Assembly: GCA_015478675.1 (NCBI GenBank)
Contig: JADMIH010000036.1
Location: 1-28,035, forward strand
Reading direction: 5' to 3'
Length of the DNA stretch: 28,035 nucleotides
DNA from: Chloroflexota bacterium
GTDB lineage: Bacteria; Chloroflexota; Chloroflexia; QHBQ01; JADMIH01
The position numbers and the translations under genes were made by a program. The notes under the pieces are model-generated. The model saw only the letters and a list, made by a program, of their open reading frames with translations, was not told the DNA's origin and did no database searches. This document shows, piece after piece, positions 15,229 to 23,570 of the stretch (position 1 is its first letter; every line of letters begins with the position of its first letter).

Positions 15229-16305
15229 ATGCGAACGGACTATTTCAGCTACGAGCTTCCACCAGAGCTTATCGCACAGACGCCTGTTGAGCCTCGCGAT
15301 CATTCGCGGCTCCTGGTTGTGGATCGAGCTAGCGGCAAGCTAGAACACAGGCGGTTTCATAAGATCGGCGAATATCTGCGCCCCGGCGATCTGCTCGTGG
15401 CGAACGAGAGCCGGGTACTCAGGGCGCGGCTCGTCGGGCGGAAAGTGTCTACAGGCGGCAAAGTGGAGGCGCTACTGCTCAGGCCGCTCCCACAGATTGA
15501 AGAAGAAGGCGGGGAGCCTGCTACCTGGGAGGCGCTTGTAAGCCCCGGCAAGAGCATACATGACGGCACACGCATCGGCTTTGGCGATCCTGCCGCCGGA
15601 CCTTACCTGGAAGCCGAAGCCAGCCAAAAAGGAGAGCTAGGAAGCCGGATACTGCGCTTCAGCAGGCCCCCGGGCCCGATGCTAAGCTCTCTTGGGGCGG
15701 TACCTCTGCCTCCATATATCCATGAGCAGTTAAGTGACCCTGAGCGCTACCAGACGGTTTACGCTCGCGTTGAAGGTTCAGCGGCAGCCCCTACAGCCGG
15801 GCTCCACTTCACAGATGACCTGATAAAGAGCCTGGCGGCTCAAGGCGCAGGCTTCACAACTGTAGTGCTTCACGTGGGGCTTGACACTTTCAGGCCCGTG
15901 CATGAGGAAATTATCAGCGACCACCGGATGCATCGCGAGTGGTACCAGTTGCCCGCAAAAGCAGCGCAGGCAATCAATCGCGCCAAGGCAGAAGGAGGAA
16001 GAATAATTGCGGTTGGGACCACCAGCGTGCGCGTGCTCGAAACGGCGGCGGAAAAGCAGGGTATCTGCGGCGCAGGCCCCAAAGAGGTAGTGCCTGACGA
16101 GGGTTGGTCTGAGCTATTTATCAGCCCTGGATCCAGCTTCAGGCTGGTAGATGCGATGATCACAAACTTTCACTTGCCGCAAACTACCTTGTTGATGCTT
16201 GTCTCAGCCTTCGCCGGATACAGCCTTATCATGAAAGCGTACAATGAAGCGATAGGCGAAAGGTACCGCTTCTACAGCTTTGGCGACGCGATGCTTATTC
16301 TGTAA
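15229..16305 (+). CDS. queA: S-adenosylmethionine:tRNA ribosyltransferase-isomerase
   Basis: Transfers and isomerises the ribosyl group of S-adenosylmethionine to 7-aminomethyl-7-deazaguanine in tRNA, making epoxyqueuosine at the wobble position. 358 residues, near the family norm. The N-terminal signature YELPPELIAQTPVEPRDHSR is at 8-27. Further motifs are V-A-N-E-S-R-V-L-R-A-R-L, PTAGLHFTDDL, HVGLDTFRPV, H-R-M-H-R-E-W-Y, AVGTTSVRVLETA, and MITNFHLPQTTLLMLVSAFAG near the end. The start is supported by the family: the protein begins right at the conserved region. It is followed by a LysE/RhtB gene on the same strand after 103 bases. Other queuosine genes are not in the window. Confidence 0.97.
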   Translation: MRTDYFSYELPPELIAQTPVEPRDHSRLLVVDRASGKLEHRRFHKIGEYLRPGDLLVANESRVLRARLVGRKVSTGGKVEALLLRPLPQIEEEGGEPATWEALVSPGKSIHDGTRIGFGDPAAGPYLEAEASQKGELGSRILRFSRPPGPMLSSLGAVPLPPYIHEQLSDPERYQTVYARVEGSAAAPTAGLHFTDDLIKSLAAQGAGFTTVVLHVGLDTFRPVHEEIISDHRMHREWYQLPAKAAQAINRAKAEGGRIIAVGTTSVRVLETAAEKQGICGAGPKEVVPDEGWSELFISPGSSFRLVDAMITNFHLPQTTLLMLVSAFAGYSLIMKAYNEAIGERYRFYSFGDAMLIL

Positions 16306-16408
16306 GGGTGGGTGTAAGAATAGACCTGATAGGGGGCAGCCATCTCCTACGCCCGACGGATAAAGCTGCGGGGCGGTGCTGTTACTCAGAAGGCATAACT
16401 TACCGGAT

Positions 16409-17035
16409 ATGGACACATCTACATTAGCTATATTCCTGGCTGCTACCCTTGCGCTTAATCTGACGCCGGGGCCTGATATGCTCTACGTGATTGCCCGCAG
16501 CGTCGGCCAGGGGCGGAAGGCAGGCCTTATTTCAGCCCTGGGGATAGGCACCGGCACCTTTGTACATATCTTTGCAGTAGCCTTTGGCTTATCAACTTTG
16601 CTGGTGTCGCTTCCCCTAGCATACGAAGCTGTGAAGCTCGTCGGGGCTGCCTATCTTATGTTTTTGGGGATGCGCATTCTACTAACCAGAAAGAAGGAGA
16701 GTGGCACGGAAGAAGTTAACCGAGACAGCCTCAGACGCATTTACAGGCAGGGGGTTATCACCAATGTACTCAATCCTAAGGTGGCGCTCTTCTTTATCGC
16801 CTTCATACCACAGTTCGTTGACCAGAGTCGCGGGCCGTTCGCCTCGCAGGTTATCTTCCTCGGCGTCCTCTTCAACACATCGGGCGTGATAGTCAACTCC
16901 TGTGTGGCTCTCCTGGCCGGACTAGCGGGCAACCTGCTGGCGGTCCGGTCCGGCCTTGTCCGTGCACAGCGCTTCTTCACAGGTGGGGTCTTCATAGCTC
17001 TGGCGGTGCGCATAGCTCTCCTCGACCGTCGCTGA
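16409..17035 (+). CDS. LysE/RhtB family amino-acid or metabolite exporter
   Basis: 208 residues, with about six membrane helices, the usual size for this efflux family. The family motif TPGPDMLYVIARSVGQG is at residues 19-35, followed by RKAGLISALGIGTGTFVH and AYLMFLGMRILL. The central loop (KKESGTEEVNRDSLRRIYRQG) and N-P-K-V-A-L-F-F-I-A-F-I-P-Q-F are typical. ATG 16409 is chosen because the protein then begins just before the first helix; an in-frame GTG at 16376 would add 11 polar residues. The ribosome site is weak (AAGG, 15 bases upstream). The exported compound is unknown. The strong terminator at 17126-17170 lies downstream. Confidence 0.92.
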   Translation: MDTSTLAIFLAATLALNLTPGPDMLYVIARSVGQGRKAGLISALGIGTGTFVHIFAVAFGLSTLLVSLPLAYEAVKLVGAAYLMFLGMRILLTRKKESGTEEVNRDSLRRIYRQGVITNVLNPKVALFFIAFIPQFVDQSRGPFASQVIFLGVLFNTSGVIVNSCVALLAGLAGNLLAVRSGLVRAQRFFTGGVFIALAVRIALLDRR

Positions 17036-17125
17036 CACCCCGATAACCACTGCCAAGACGCCGCGCCCCTACAAAAATATTCCCTCTGAGCACTCACCTT
17101 AAATCCTACACCTGGCAACGGCTTA

Positions 17126-17170
17126 AATACAAAGAAGGGAGAGTGCCCGGCACTCTCCCTTCTTTGTATT
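17126..17170. terminator. Strong intrinsic terminator, bidirectional
   Basis: A perfect 22-bp stem (arms 17126-17147 and 17149-17170) with a one-base formal loop. The plus strand continues as TTT after the stem, giving a T-run (TATTTTTAC). It lies between the convergent LysE-type gene and the DppC-like gene and can serve both. Confidence 0.9.
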
Positions 17171-17184
17171 TTTACTTGCTGGTT

Positions 17185-18201
17185 TTACATCTTGAGGCGT
17201 GGGTCAAGCGCATCGCGCAAGGCGTCGCCCATGAAGTTGATGGACAACACAGTTATCAGGATCATGATGCCGGGGAAGAGAATCAGATAGCCCCGTATTT
17301 CCTCGAATGGGTTGATGTTGGTGATAAACTGCATATACTCGCGTGCGCCTTCGAGCATGTTACCCCAGGAGGGGGTCGGGTCGCGAATGCCGAGGCCCAG
17401 GAACGATAGAGACGACTCGGCGATGATGAAATCACCCACACCCAGGGTTGTCGCCACGATAATGGGCGCAAAGGAATTGGGCAACAGGTGGCGCAGGATG
17501 ATGCGCCGATCGCTGGCTCCAAGCGCCCTGCTCGCTTCTATGAAGTCCAGCGAGCGCAGCGACAGAATTGACCCGCGCACCAGGCGACTTATACCCAGCC
17601 AGCCGAAGATTGCCAGTATTACGATGATAGTGATCACCGAGCCGAGGCCCCTGCCGAAAGTCTGGTCCATGATCTGCGATTGAGAAAGCATTTTTGAGGC
17701 GATCAGCAGGATCGGCAATGTCGGGATCGCGAGCATCAGGTCCACGAACCGCATCAAGATGGTGTCTATCCACCCGCCGTAAAAGCCGGAAAGCGACCCG
17801 ACGAGGCCACCGATGAAAAGCACAATAAGGGCTGTAATCACGCCCACCGCCAGCGAGAAGCGCCCTGCGTAGAATAGACGTGTAAATACGTCTCTGCCGA
17901 CATCAGTAGTGCCCAGGATGTGTATCCCCTTAGAGCTGGCATAGAACATGGGCCTGGTTGAAGTGATGTTGCCGTTGACTACCTGCGGGATCAGCGCCTC
18001 GTCATCTATGGACTCATAGGTGAAGCCTGTAGTTGCCTGCACGATCATCGGCACAAAAATGCAGGCCAGTACCAGGACAATAAGTGTGACCATACCAACC
18101 AGCCCTAACCTGTGCCTGCGGAATCTCCGCCACGTGATTGCTAACTGGCTAGCTTCAGCAGGAGCTAACCGCTCCTCTAATCGTGCTGCTGTTGTCGCCA
18201 T
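17185..18201 (-). CDS. Peptide-type ABC transporter permease, DppC/OppC-like
   Basis: 338 residues. A short cytoplasmic N-terminus with the OppC_N-type pattern (ITWRRFRRHRLGLVGMV) is followed by a membrane helix, an extracytoplasmic loop containing HILGTTDVGRDVFTRLFYAGR, and the five-helix permease core. The ATPase-docking loop reads E-A-S-R-A-L-G-A-S-D-R-R-I-I-L-R-H-L-L-P-N, a textbook EAA motif. AGGAGG sits eight bases before the ATG. It is the second permease after the DppB-like gene, 137 bases downstream of it. The binding protein at 20681 is probably the partner; ATPases are missing from the window. Substrate likely a peptide, but nickel, opine or oligosaccharide importers share this family. 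Confidence 0.93.
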   Translation of the reverse strand: MATTAARLEERLAPAEASQLAITWRRFRRHRLGLVGMVTLIVLVLACIFVPMIVQATTGFTYESIDDEALIPQVVNGNITSTRPMFYASSKGIHILGTTDVGRDVFTRLFYAGRFSLAVGVITALIVLFIGGLVGSLSGFYGGWIDTILMRFVDLMLAIPTLPILLIASKMLSQSQIMDQTFGRGLGSVITIIVILAIFGWLGISRLVRGSILSLRSLDFIEASRALGASDRRIILRHLLPNSFAPIIVATTLGVGDFIIAESSLSFLGLGIRDPTPSWGNMLEGAREYMQFITNINPFEEIRGYLILFPGIMILITVLSINFMGDALRDALDPRLKM

Positions 18202-18266
18202 TGCGTTATCCTCCTGTAGCGCGACGCGCTAGACCTGAAGTGTTGTTTTCTAATGCGTAAGACTAT

Positions 18267-18285
18267 GCAACAGGCCCTCTGTTGC
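18267..18285. other. Intercistronic hairpin between the two permeases
   Basis: GCAACAG (18267-18273) and CTGTTGC (18279-18285) pair perfectly around a five-base loop. There is no T-tract in the minus direction. It could stabilise or process the dppB-dppC-type mRNA. Weak evidence. Confidence 0.3.
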
Positions 18286-18338
18286 CACCGCGCAGGGACG
18301 GGTTTCAGCCGCCCCCTGCCAGAGTTCGGCTACTGTTC

Positions 18339-19436
18339 TTAGCTGTATCGGATCCTCGGATCAGCGAAAGCGTATAGCACATCGGCCAGGATGTTCGAGA
18401 GGATAATGAGAACAACGCTGATAAGCAAGAAGCCCATCACCAGCGGGATGTCGAGCACGGTCACTGCCTGAAAGTAGAGCTTGCCCATGCCGAAGTAGTT
18501 GAAAACTGTTTCGGTGATGATCGCGCCGCTGAAGAGCGCGGGTATGCCGAGGGTGATAATCGTGATAACAGGTATCAGCGCGTTACGCAGAGCATGCTTG
18601 AGAATTACCATGCGCTGCTGCAAGCCCTTTGCCCAGGCGGTGCGCACGTAATCCTGCTTCAGCACCTCAAGCATAGAGGAGCGTACGTAGCGCGAGAGGC
18701 CGGCTACGTTTATGAAGGTCAATACCATTACAGGGAGCACAAGATGGTAGAGCCGATCAATGACGTTATCATTGCCGGTATCTCCCGGCGGCAGGTATGG
18801 TAGCCAGGGGAACACAGTATTATGTAACTCCCTGGGTAGGATCGCCAGCAGGATTATCAGCATCAGCCCCATCCAGAAGCTAGGCATTGATATGCCGACG
18901 AAGGAGAACGCTGTCAGCGAGTAATCAAGCCGAGAATACTGTCTGATTGCGGAGATAATGCCGAGGGGCAGAGCTATCAGGATGGAGGCCAGGGTAGAGA
19001 GGCCCATAAGGGCCAGGGTGTTGCCTAGCCGGAGACCTAGGAGGCCCGCTACCGGCTTCTCAGTGTCAACACTGACCGAGTTGCCCAGGTTGCCGGTAAT
19101 TATGCCGCTGCCCTTGATAATGCCAAAGAGGTTTATCCCCAGGGTCTTGGTAACTACGTTGCCATCCAAGCCGTAGGTAACTTCAGAAGTTTTGGAGGGA
19201 TCGAAAAGCCAGGTGAGATAGTTGATCGGGTAAGGTTTGTCGAGGCCATAAAGCTGAGTGTAGTAGTCAATCAGCTTGGGGTTCATGGGCTTTCCATTCA
19301 CAGCCTCAGCCTTCATCTGCCGTATCTGGTCCTTAGGCCCGCCCGGTGTGAGTATCAAGATTGAATAGATCAGGAAGGTGCTAAGAAAGAGCACCACCAC
19401 GCCTTGTAACAACCTCCTGCTGATATATGTTGCCAT
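18339..19436 (-). CDS. Peptide-type ABC transporter permease, DppB/OppB-like
   Basis: 365 residues. The N-terminus has the family form YISRRLLQGVVVLFLSTFLIYSI with L-T-P-G-G-P after the first helix. The long extracytoplasmic loop that follows (to about 145) contains YGLDKPYPINYLTWL. The core region has S-I-S-M-P-S-F-W-M-G-type residues and the EAA-type loop (YVRTAWAKGLQQRMVILKHALRNALIPV), as expected for DppB. GGAGG lies eight bases before the ATG. A -10 box at 19507-19512 suggests that this gene can be transcribed separately from the binding protein. It is encoded directly before the DppC-like gene. Confidence 0.93.
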   Translation of the reverse strand: MATYISRRLLQGVVVLFLSTFLIYSILILTPGGPKDQIRQMKAEAVNGKPMNPKLIDYYTQLYGLDKPYPINYLTWLFDPSKTSEVTYGLDGNVVTKTLGINLFGIIKGSGIITGNLGNSVSVDTEKPVAGLLGLRLGNTLALMGLSTLASILIALPLGIISAIRQYSRLDYSLTAFSFVGISMPSFWMGLMLIILLAILPRELHNTVFPWLPYLPPGDTGNDNVIDRLYHLVLPVMVLTFINVAGLSRYVRSSMLEVLKQDYVRTAWAKGLQQRMVILKHALRNALIPVITIITLGIPALFSGAIITETVFNYFGMGKLYFQAVTVLDIPLVMGFLLISVVLIILSNILADVLYAFADPRIRYS

Positions 19437-19767
19437 TCTCTCTACCTCCAGTTAGCTACTTGGATGCTTTATTAAGTTGAGCTGAGCGCCGATTGTGAGT
19501 AGGCGAATTATACAGTTAACCACAGCTTGCGCACAGCTCAGGTTCAATATTCCCCTGAGTTTTTCCTTGCCGTCTTCATTAACACAACAGTACGGGTTAT
19601 GAGGTTCACAGAATGGATTACAAAGGCAAGGAAGTTGCACAGGAGGCCAAATAAAGTGGTACGTTAGGTAATCGTGTTTTAGGAGTGGACCGCAGGTATG
19701 GTAGTATCGATGATCCATCGGCCATACTACAGTCAACCAGGCGGGGACATCCTGGACTATGTGAAAG
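19437..19767. other. 331-base gap before the DppB-like gene
   Basis: No gene seen. It holds a candidate promoter for the minus strand (19507-19512). An imperfect inverted pattern (GAGCTGTGCGCAAGCTGTG) lies just upstream of it in the minus direction. The short open frame 19452-19736 has no family resemblance and no ribosome site. Confidence 0.5.
19507..19512 (-). promoter_or_regulatory. Candidate -10 box for the DppB-DppC-like genes
   Basis: TATAAT on the minus strand, about 70 bases upstream of the DppB-like ATG. The -35 region is weak, so this is a tentative call. It would explain why the permeases are separated from the upstream genes by 331 bases. Confidence 0.4.
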
Positions 19768-20505
19768 CTACTCCGGCCCTGTAAGAGGGCGTATGTAGTC
19801 TGGCTCAGTCTGAGGTTGGGCTGTTTTCTCGCTCGGTATGTCGCGAGGCGTAGAGCGCTGGTTGGAGGTGTCGAGAGGCTCTATTGAGACGCCGAGGTCC
19901 TCACCCGTCTTCTGCTCTAATCGCAGGCGCGGGTCCACATATATCCGGCCAGGAGATATCTGCTGGCCCGCCACAGGTAACGCCGGCTCCGTGGCGGCTG
20001 GAGACGTCGGGCGCTCTACTACCGGGCTGGTGGGTGCAACGCTGCCGGCGCTCTCTCCGACCATGTTGCTTCTATGTAATGTTACCTCATGGCTATTATC
20101 CAATATCTGCATCATCCCTGGCCATGTAGCCAGCATGAGGAGCGCTGTTACCAGCCCGCCTGATAGAATGCGCCCGGTCCCCGCTCCGGCCATGCCCCGG
20201 TAGCGTACAGCCAGACCTCGGCCAAGCTGCCCAACGATTCGTTCCATTCTCGTCTTGAGGCTGATCCTGCTGCGCTTCGCTTCTTCTTCTTTGTAAAGAT
20301 GTATGGCCCTGAGGACCTGTGGGAGAACGTCAGAAGACGGCTCCTCTTTGCCGTACTCAGCTTGAAGAAAATAGCGCAGTTGAAGATCGAGCAGAGCTTC
20401 GGTGTAGGCGCGGTCGTTCAGCTCTGCGCCGTCGGCCGTTGTCTCTCCAGGAATTAGCTTCCGGCTGATTCTGATTATGAAATCTGATATTTGTATAGCG
20501 TGCAT
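19768..20505 (-). CDS. Single-pass membrane protein of unknown function, anti-sigma-like layout
   Basis: 245 residues. The N-terminal 110 residues are helical and charged (YTEALLDLQLRYFLQAEYG, then LYKEEEAKRSR). One membrane helix lies at about 111-134. The outer tail (135-245) is rich in Pro, Thr, Ser and Glu and is probably disordered. This layout resembles anti-sigma factors or small envelope regulators, but there is no sigma factor gene next to it and no recognised anti-sigma motif (such as HxxxCxxC) in it. It sits between the binding protein and permease genes of the Dpp-like cluster, on the same strand. There is no clear ribosome site before the ATG. Function cannot be assigned. Confidence 0.7.
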   Translation of the reverse strand: MHAIQISDFIIRISRKLIPGETTADGAELNDRAYTEALLDLQLRYFLQAEYGKEEPSSDVLPQVLRAIHLYKEEEAKRSRISLKTRMERIVGQLGRGLAVRYRGMAGAGTGRILSGGLVTALLMLATWPGMMQILDNSHEVTLHRSNMVGESAGSVAPTSPVVERPTSPAATEPALPVAGQQISPGRIYVDPRLRLEQKTGEDLGVSIEPLDTSNQRSTPRDIPSEKTAQPQTEPDYIRPLTGPE

Positions 20506-20557
20506 ATTGCTGTCTTGGTATTTGTGTTATATAGCGTGAATATTGTTTGCCTTTGAG

Positions 20558-20593
20558 AGATACAAGGGCGCACATATGTGCGCCCTTGTATCT
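20558..20593. terminator. 36-base perfect palindrome, terminator or operator
   Basis: The arms 20558-20575 and 20576-20593 are exact reverse complements with no spacer (centre ACATATGT). It lies between the stop of the binding protein and the start of the 245-residue protein. It has no T-tract on the minus strand, so it could be an operator for the downstream gene as well as a terminator. Confidence 0.6.
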
Positions 20594-20633
20594 TTGTCTT
20601 GCCGCATCTTTCGACCCGGCAACGCTATCCTCC

Positions 20634-20661
20634 GCAGGGGTGAGTTATACTCGACCCCTGC
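20634..20661. other. Hairpin after the binding-protein gene
   Basis: GCAGGGGT (20634-20641) pairs with ACCCCTGC (20654-20661); the loop itself contains GAG and CTC around TTATA. It is the first stem downstream of the dppA-like stop and may act with the palindrome at 20558 in 3' end formation or mRNA stability. Confidence 0.45.
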
Positions 20662-20680
20662 AGATGGCTAGTCATACGCT

Positions 20681-23119
20681 TTATTTGAAGGTCCACTGCG
20701 TGGCGTTGAAGGTCGAAGCGTACTGGCTGTTGGCCTCTTTGAAGTTCTGGAGGCTGGCGCGCACTACTTCGATGTTGGCTTGCTGTACCAGCGGGATAAC
20801 CACCACGTCGTTGGCGAGGATCACCTGGGCCTGAGCCGAATAGAGGGCTACCTCAGCCTGGCTGGCCGAAGCGTTGTACAGACCGTTGGCGGTATCCAGG
20901 GCCTTGTTGCAGTACTGCTGGTTGTTAGCGCCTGCGAAGGTCGTCGGATTCCACTGCTGGTCGCAGGTCCAGCTGCTGAAGTCACTGTCAACAGCGCCGA
21001 TGTAGGCGAACTCGGCCAGCTTGGTTGTGCCGTTGGCTCGCGGGTCGGTGTTGTCACCGGCGAAGAAGACGTCTGCTCCGTAGTTCTTGGTCTGGGCGTC
21101 TACACCGATAGCCTTCAGGTCAGCCGATACCAGGGCCTGGTTCTGCTGGCGGGTGGCGTTGGTGGTGGTTCCGTACTCGAAGGAAAGCTTCACACCATTC
21201 TTCTCGCGGATACCATCAGCGCCCACTTTCCAGCCTGCATCATCAAGGAGCTTCTTGGCGTTGGTCGGGTTGTAGTCGTTGTTAGGCAACTTGTACTTGG
21301 CGGCCACGTCCGGGAAGTTCTTGGCGAAGTCAGGGTTATCGAGAGAGTGGAATGCGACAGGCGGGACAGTTGAGTTCATCACGCTGGCCGATCCCTTGTA
21401 CACCACGTCGGCGACGCGCTTGCGGTTGATGCCCTGCATGATTGCCTGGCGAACCGCCAGTTCCTTGAATGGGGCGTATCCGAAGTAGAAGTCGAGGTGC
21501 TCCCAGCCGAAGGCCGGGCGGCTCACGACCTTGTAACCTGCGGCCTCGATACCTGCTTTGTCGGCGGGTATGTTCTTGAAGCCTTCGGAGAAGATCATGT
21601 CAAGATCGCCTGTCTTGACCTGTGCGATCATCTGGTTCAGGTCAGTGATGAACTTGATCCTGATGGTCTTGATTGCGGGCGGGGCGGTCAGGTTGTACTG
21701 GTCGTTAGCGACAAGCACCATCTCCTGCCCCTTGTTCCAGCTCTGAACCTTCCATGCGCCAGCGCCTACAGGCGTGGTGCCGAATTGGGAGGTCCTGATC
21801 TTGTCTGGAGGGATGTTCGCCAGCGCCTTGCTGGGGTAAATGCCGCCGATTTCGGAGTAGGTAAGGGAGCCTGCAGGCTTGCTCGCGTCTATGTACACCT
21901 TCAGGAAGCCGTAGTTTTCCTTGTCGGGGAGGCTGTTGTAGTAGGCCTTAAGCCCATTGAGTGAGCGGTAGTTGTAGATAACCGTGTACTTGTCAGGGTT
22001 GTCTACATTCTCCAGCTTCTGATACTCGGAACGACTCACCACCGGAGATGCGGGGTTCATGACGAGCTTGAAGTAGAAGAGCGCATCATTGGAGGTAATT
22101 TCGCTGCCGTCCGACCACTTGATCCCCTGGCGAAGCTTGTACTTCACAACCAGGTGGCGGTCGTCGCCTGTACCTACATAGTATGCGCCGCCATTCTCAA
22201 GGGTGGGCACATACCAGGCAATCTCAGGGAAGGGAGTCCCGTTGTCATCGCGGTATGTGAGGCCCTTGTCGGTGAGGGCAAGTATGCGGGTGGTGATAGC
22301 GGCGTTGTTGAAGACCGTCATGTCCTGCGGTTCCTGCTGGGAGCCGATTACCATGGTGGTCTTGCTGGTGCCCTGGTTGGGTACAGGGGCTATAGGCAGC
22401 GCGTCAGCAGCGACAGGGGTTGCCTTGTACTGCTGTACACCGAGGAGGCCCAGCTCTACTTCGTAGGGCGCTGCTTTCTCAGGGTGCAGCTCGAAGCGGT
22501 TGCGCTCGAAATACTGCACAGTGTATGTCTTGCCGTCTGTGGCAGATACTTCCTGGAACTGCTCGCTCAGCGGGTAGCCGAACTGGCTCAATCCGCCGTA
22601 CTTGTTCCAGTATTCCAGGATTTTGCCTGAAATTGTGTGGCGTGTCTCTGGGAACCACAGTTTGGTGGCGCTCAGGTCGCCCGGCTTGTCTACGCCTACG
22701 AAGGGCGCATCAGCTGGGTTGCGGGGCTGCTTTGTAGCGGGGTCTATCGAAGGGCGGCCCTCAGAGAGAGTAGCTCCCAGGCGGCCTAGCAGCACGTCAT
22801 AGGGCGCTTTGTTCTCAGGGTGCGCTTCGTAGCGTGCGCGCTCGAACCACTGGGTCTGATATGTCTTGCCGTTCTCTGTTGAGATTTCAGGGCGAACATC
22901 TGTGATAGCAAGTCCGTTCACATAGGTGTTGCTCTGCTCGCTGCCCTGTGCGCTCCATACCTCCAGGAAGCGGCCTGACACTGTAAAGTTGCCGATTTTA
23001 CGGGATGCGCCCTGGGCCGCCGCTGGCTGCGACGTGACCGGAACGAGCGATACCGCCATCGCGCCGATTACGCCTGCGTAAACGGCTATACGGCCAATAC
23101 CGTGTTTGGATTTGTTCAT
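20681..23119 (-). CDS. Extracellular solute-binding protein family 5 with two N-terminal repeats
   Basis: Captures the substrate of the Dpp-like importer outside the cell. 812 residues, long for a family that is usually 500-600. A signal peptide (1-36, ending PAAAQG) has no lipobox Cys. Two repeats of about 68 residues follow at 46-115 and 160-227, both with a W-S/N residue pair, a G-K-T-Y-x-x-Q-(W/Y)-F-E-R-x-R-(Y/F)-E-x-H-P-E block and P-Y-(D/E)-V-x-L-G-x-L-G; the second has FGYPLSEQF. The SBP_bac_5 domain runs from about 255 to the end. AGGAGGAG precedes the ATG. It is first in the minus-strand cluster. The repeats look like the extracellular repeats frequent in Chloroflexota proteins (from memory). 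Confidence 0.93.
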   Translation of the reverse strand: MNKSKHGIGRIAVYAGVIGAMAVSLVPVTSQPAAAQGASRKIGNFTVSGRFLEVWSAQGSEQSNTYVNGLAITDVRPEISTENGKTYQTQWFERARYEAHPENKAPYDVLLGRLGATLSEGRPSIDPATKQPRNPADAPFVGVDKPGDLSATKLWFPETRHTISGKILEYWNKYGGLSQFGYPLSEQFQEVSATDGKTYTVQYFERNRFELHPEKAAPYEVELGLLGVQQYKATPVAADALPIAPVPNQGTSKTTMVIGSQQEPQDMTVFNNAAITTRILALTDKGLTYRDDNGTPFPEIAWYVPTLENGGAYYVGTGDDRHLVVKYKLRQGIKWSDGSEITSNDALFYFKLVMNPASPVVSRSEYQKLENVDNPDKYTVIYNYRSLNGLKAYYNSLPDKENYGFLKVYIDASKPAGSLTYSEIGGIYPSKALANIPPDKIRTSQFGTTPVGAGAWKVQSWNKGQEMVLVANDQYNLTAPPAIKTIRIKFITDLNQMIAQVKTGDLDMIFSEGFKNIPADKAGIEAAGYKVVSRPAFGWEHLDFYFGYAPFKELAVRQAIMQGINRKRVADVVYKGSASVMNSTVPPVAFHSLDNPDFAKNFPDVAAKYKLPNNDYNPTNAKKLLDDAGWKVGADGIREKNGVKLSFEYGTTTNATRQQNQALVSADLKAIGVDAQTKNYGADVFFAGDNTDPRANGTTKLAEFAYIGAVDSDFSSWTCDQQWNPTTFAGANNQQYCNKALDTANGLYNASASQAEVALYSAQAQVILANDVVVIPLVQQANIEVVRASLQNFKEANSQYASTFNATQWTFK

Positions 23120-23294
23120 TATCTCCTCCTACCTAAATCGGCGTAAAGCCAAAAAGGTAATGTAAAAGCTAAAACCTCACACGAAAATCGTTGTGAGCCG
23201 CCACATGGGGCTGTGACAGGTCAGCTATGGCATGGCGTGTTGCTCTAAAATACGCCTCGCCCCTTTCTCTATCTGACACGCTACGCTTTGCGCT

Positions 23295-23319
23295 GGCTCC
23301 TTGTACCCCTACAGGAGCC
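23295..23319. promoter_or_regulatory. Hairpin in the upstream region of the binding-protein gene
   Basis: GGCTCCT (23295-23301) and AGGAGCC (23313-23319) pair perfectly around 11 bases. It lies about 180 bases before the ATG on the minus strand and may be part of a leader or an operator. Low confidence. Confidence 0.3.
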
Positions 23320-23570
23320 GGTGTCCGTTCCCACCCCCCTTCTAAGTAAATTTTGTTCCTTTTCTGCCCAATCTTCAGTTTTTACATATGGTATTGCACA
23401 ACCTCGCTTTTGTAAGCGAGCGCCTCTACGCATATAAAGTTGATGGTACCACATTTTGCATAGAAAGGCAAGACTCGCAGAAGTTGTGCAATGTCACTGC
23501 TGAGGTTTCGCAGTTGCGCCACTGACCCTTGCACATATATACACAACGAAAATGGCAAAAAGGTTCATTA

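Noticed and set aside
20780..22630. Several plus-strand frames of 155-197 codons
   Set aside because: All are antisense to the solute-binding protein, which has clear domains throughout.
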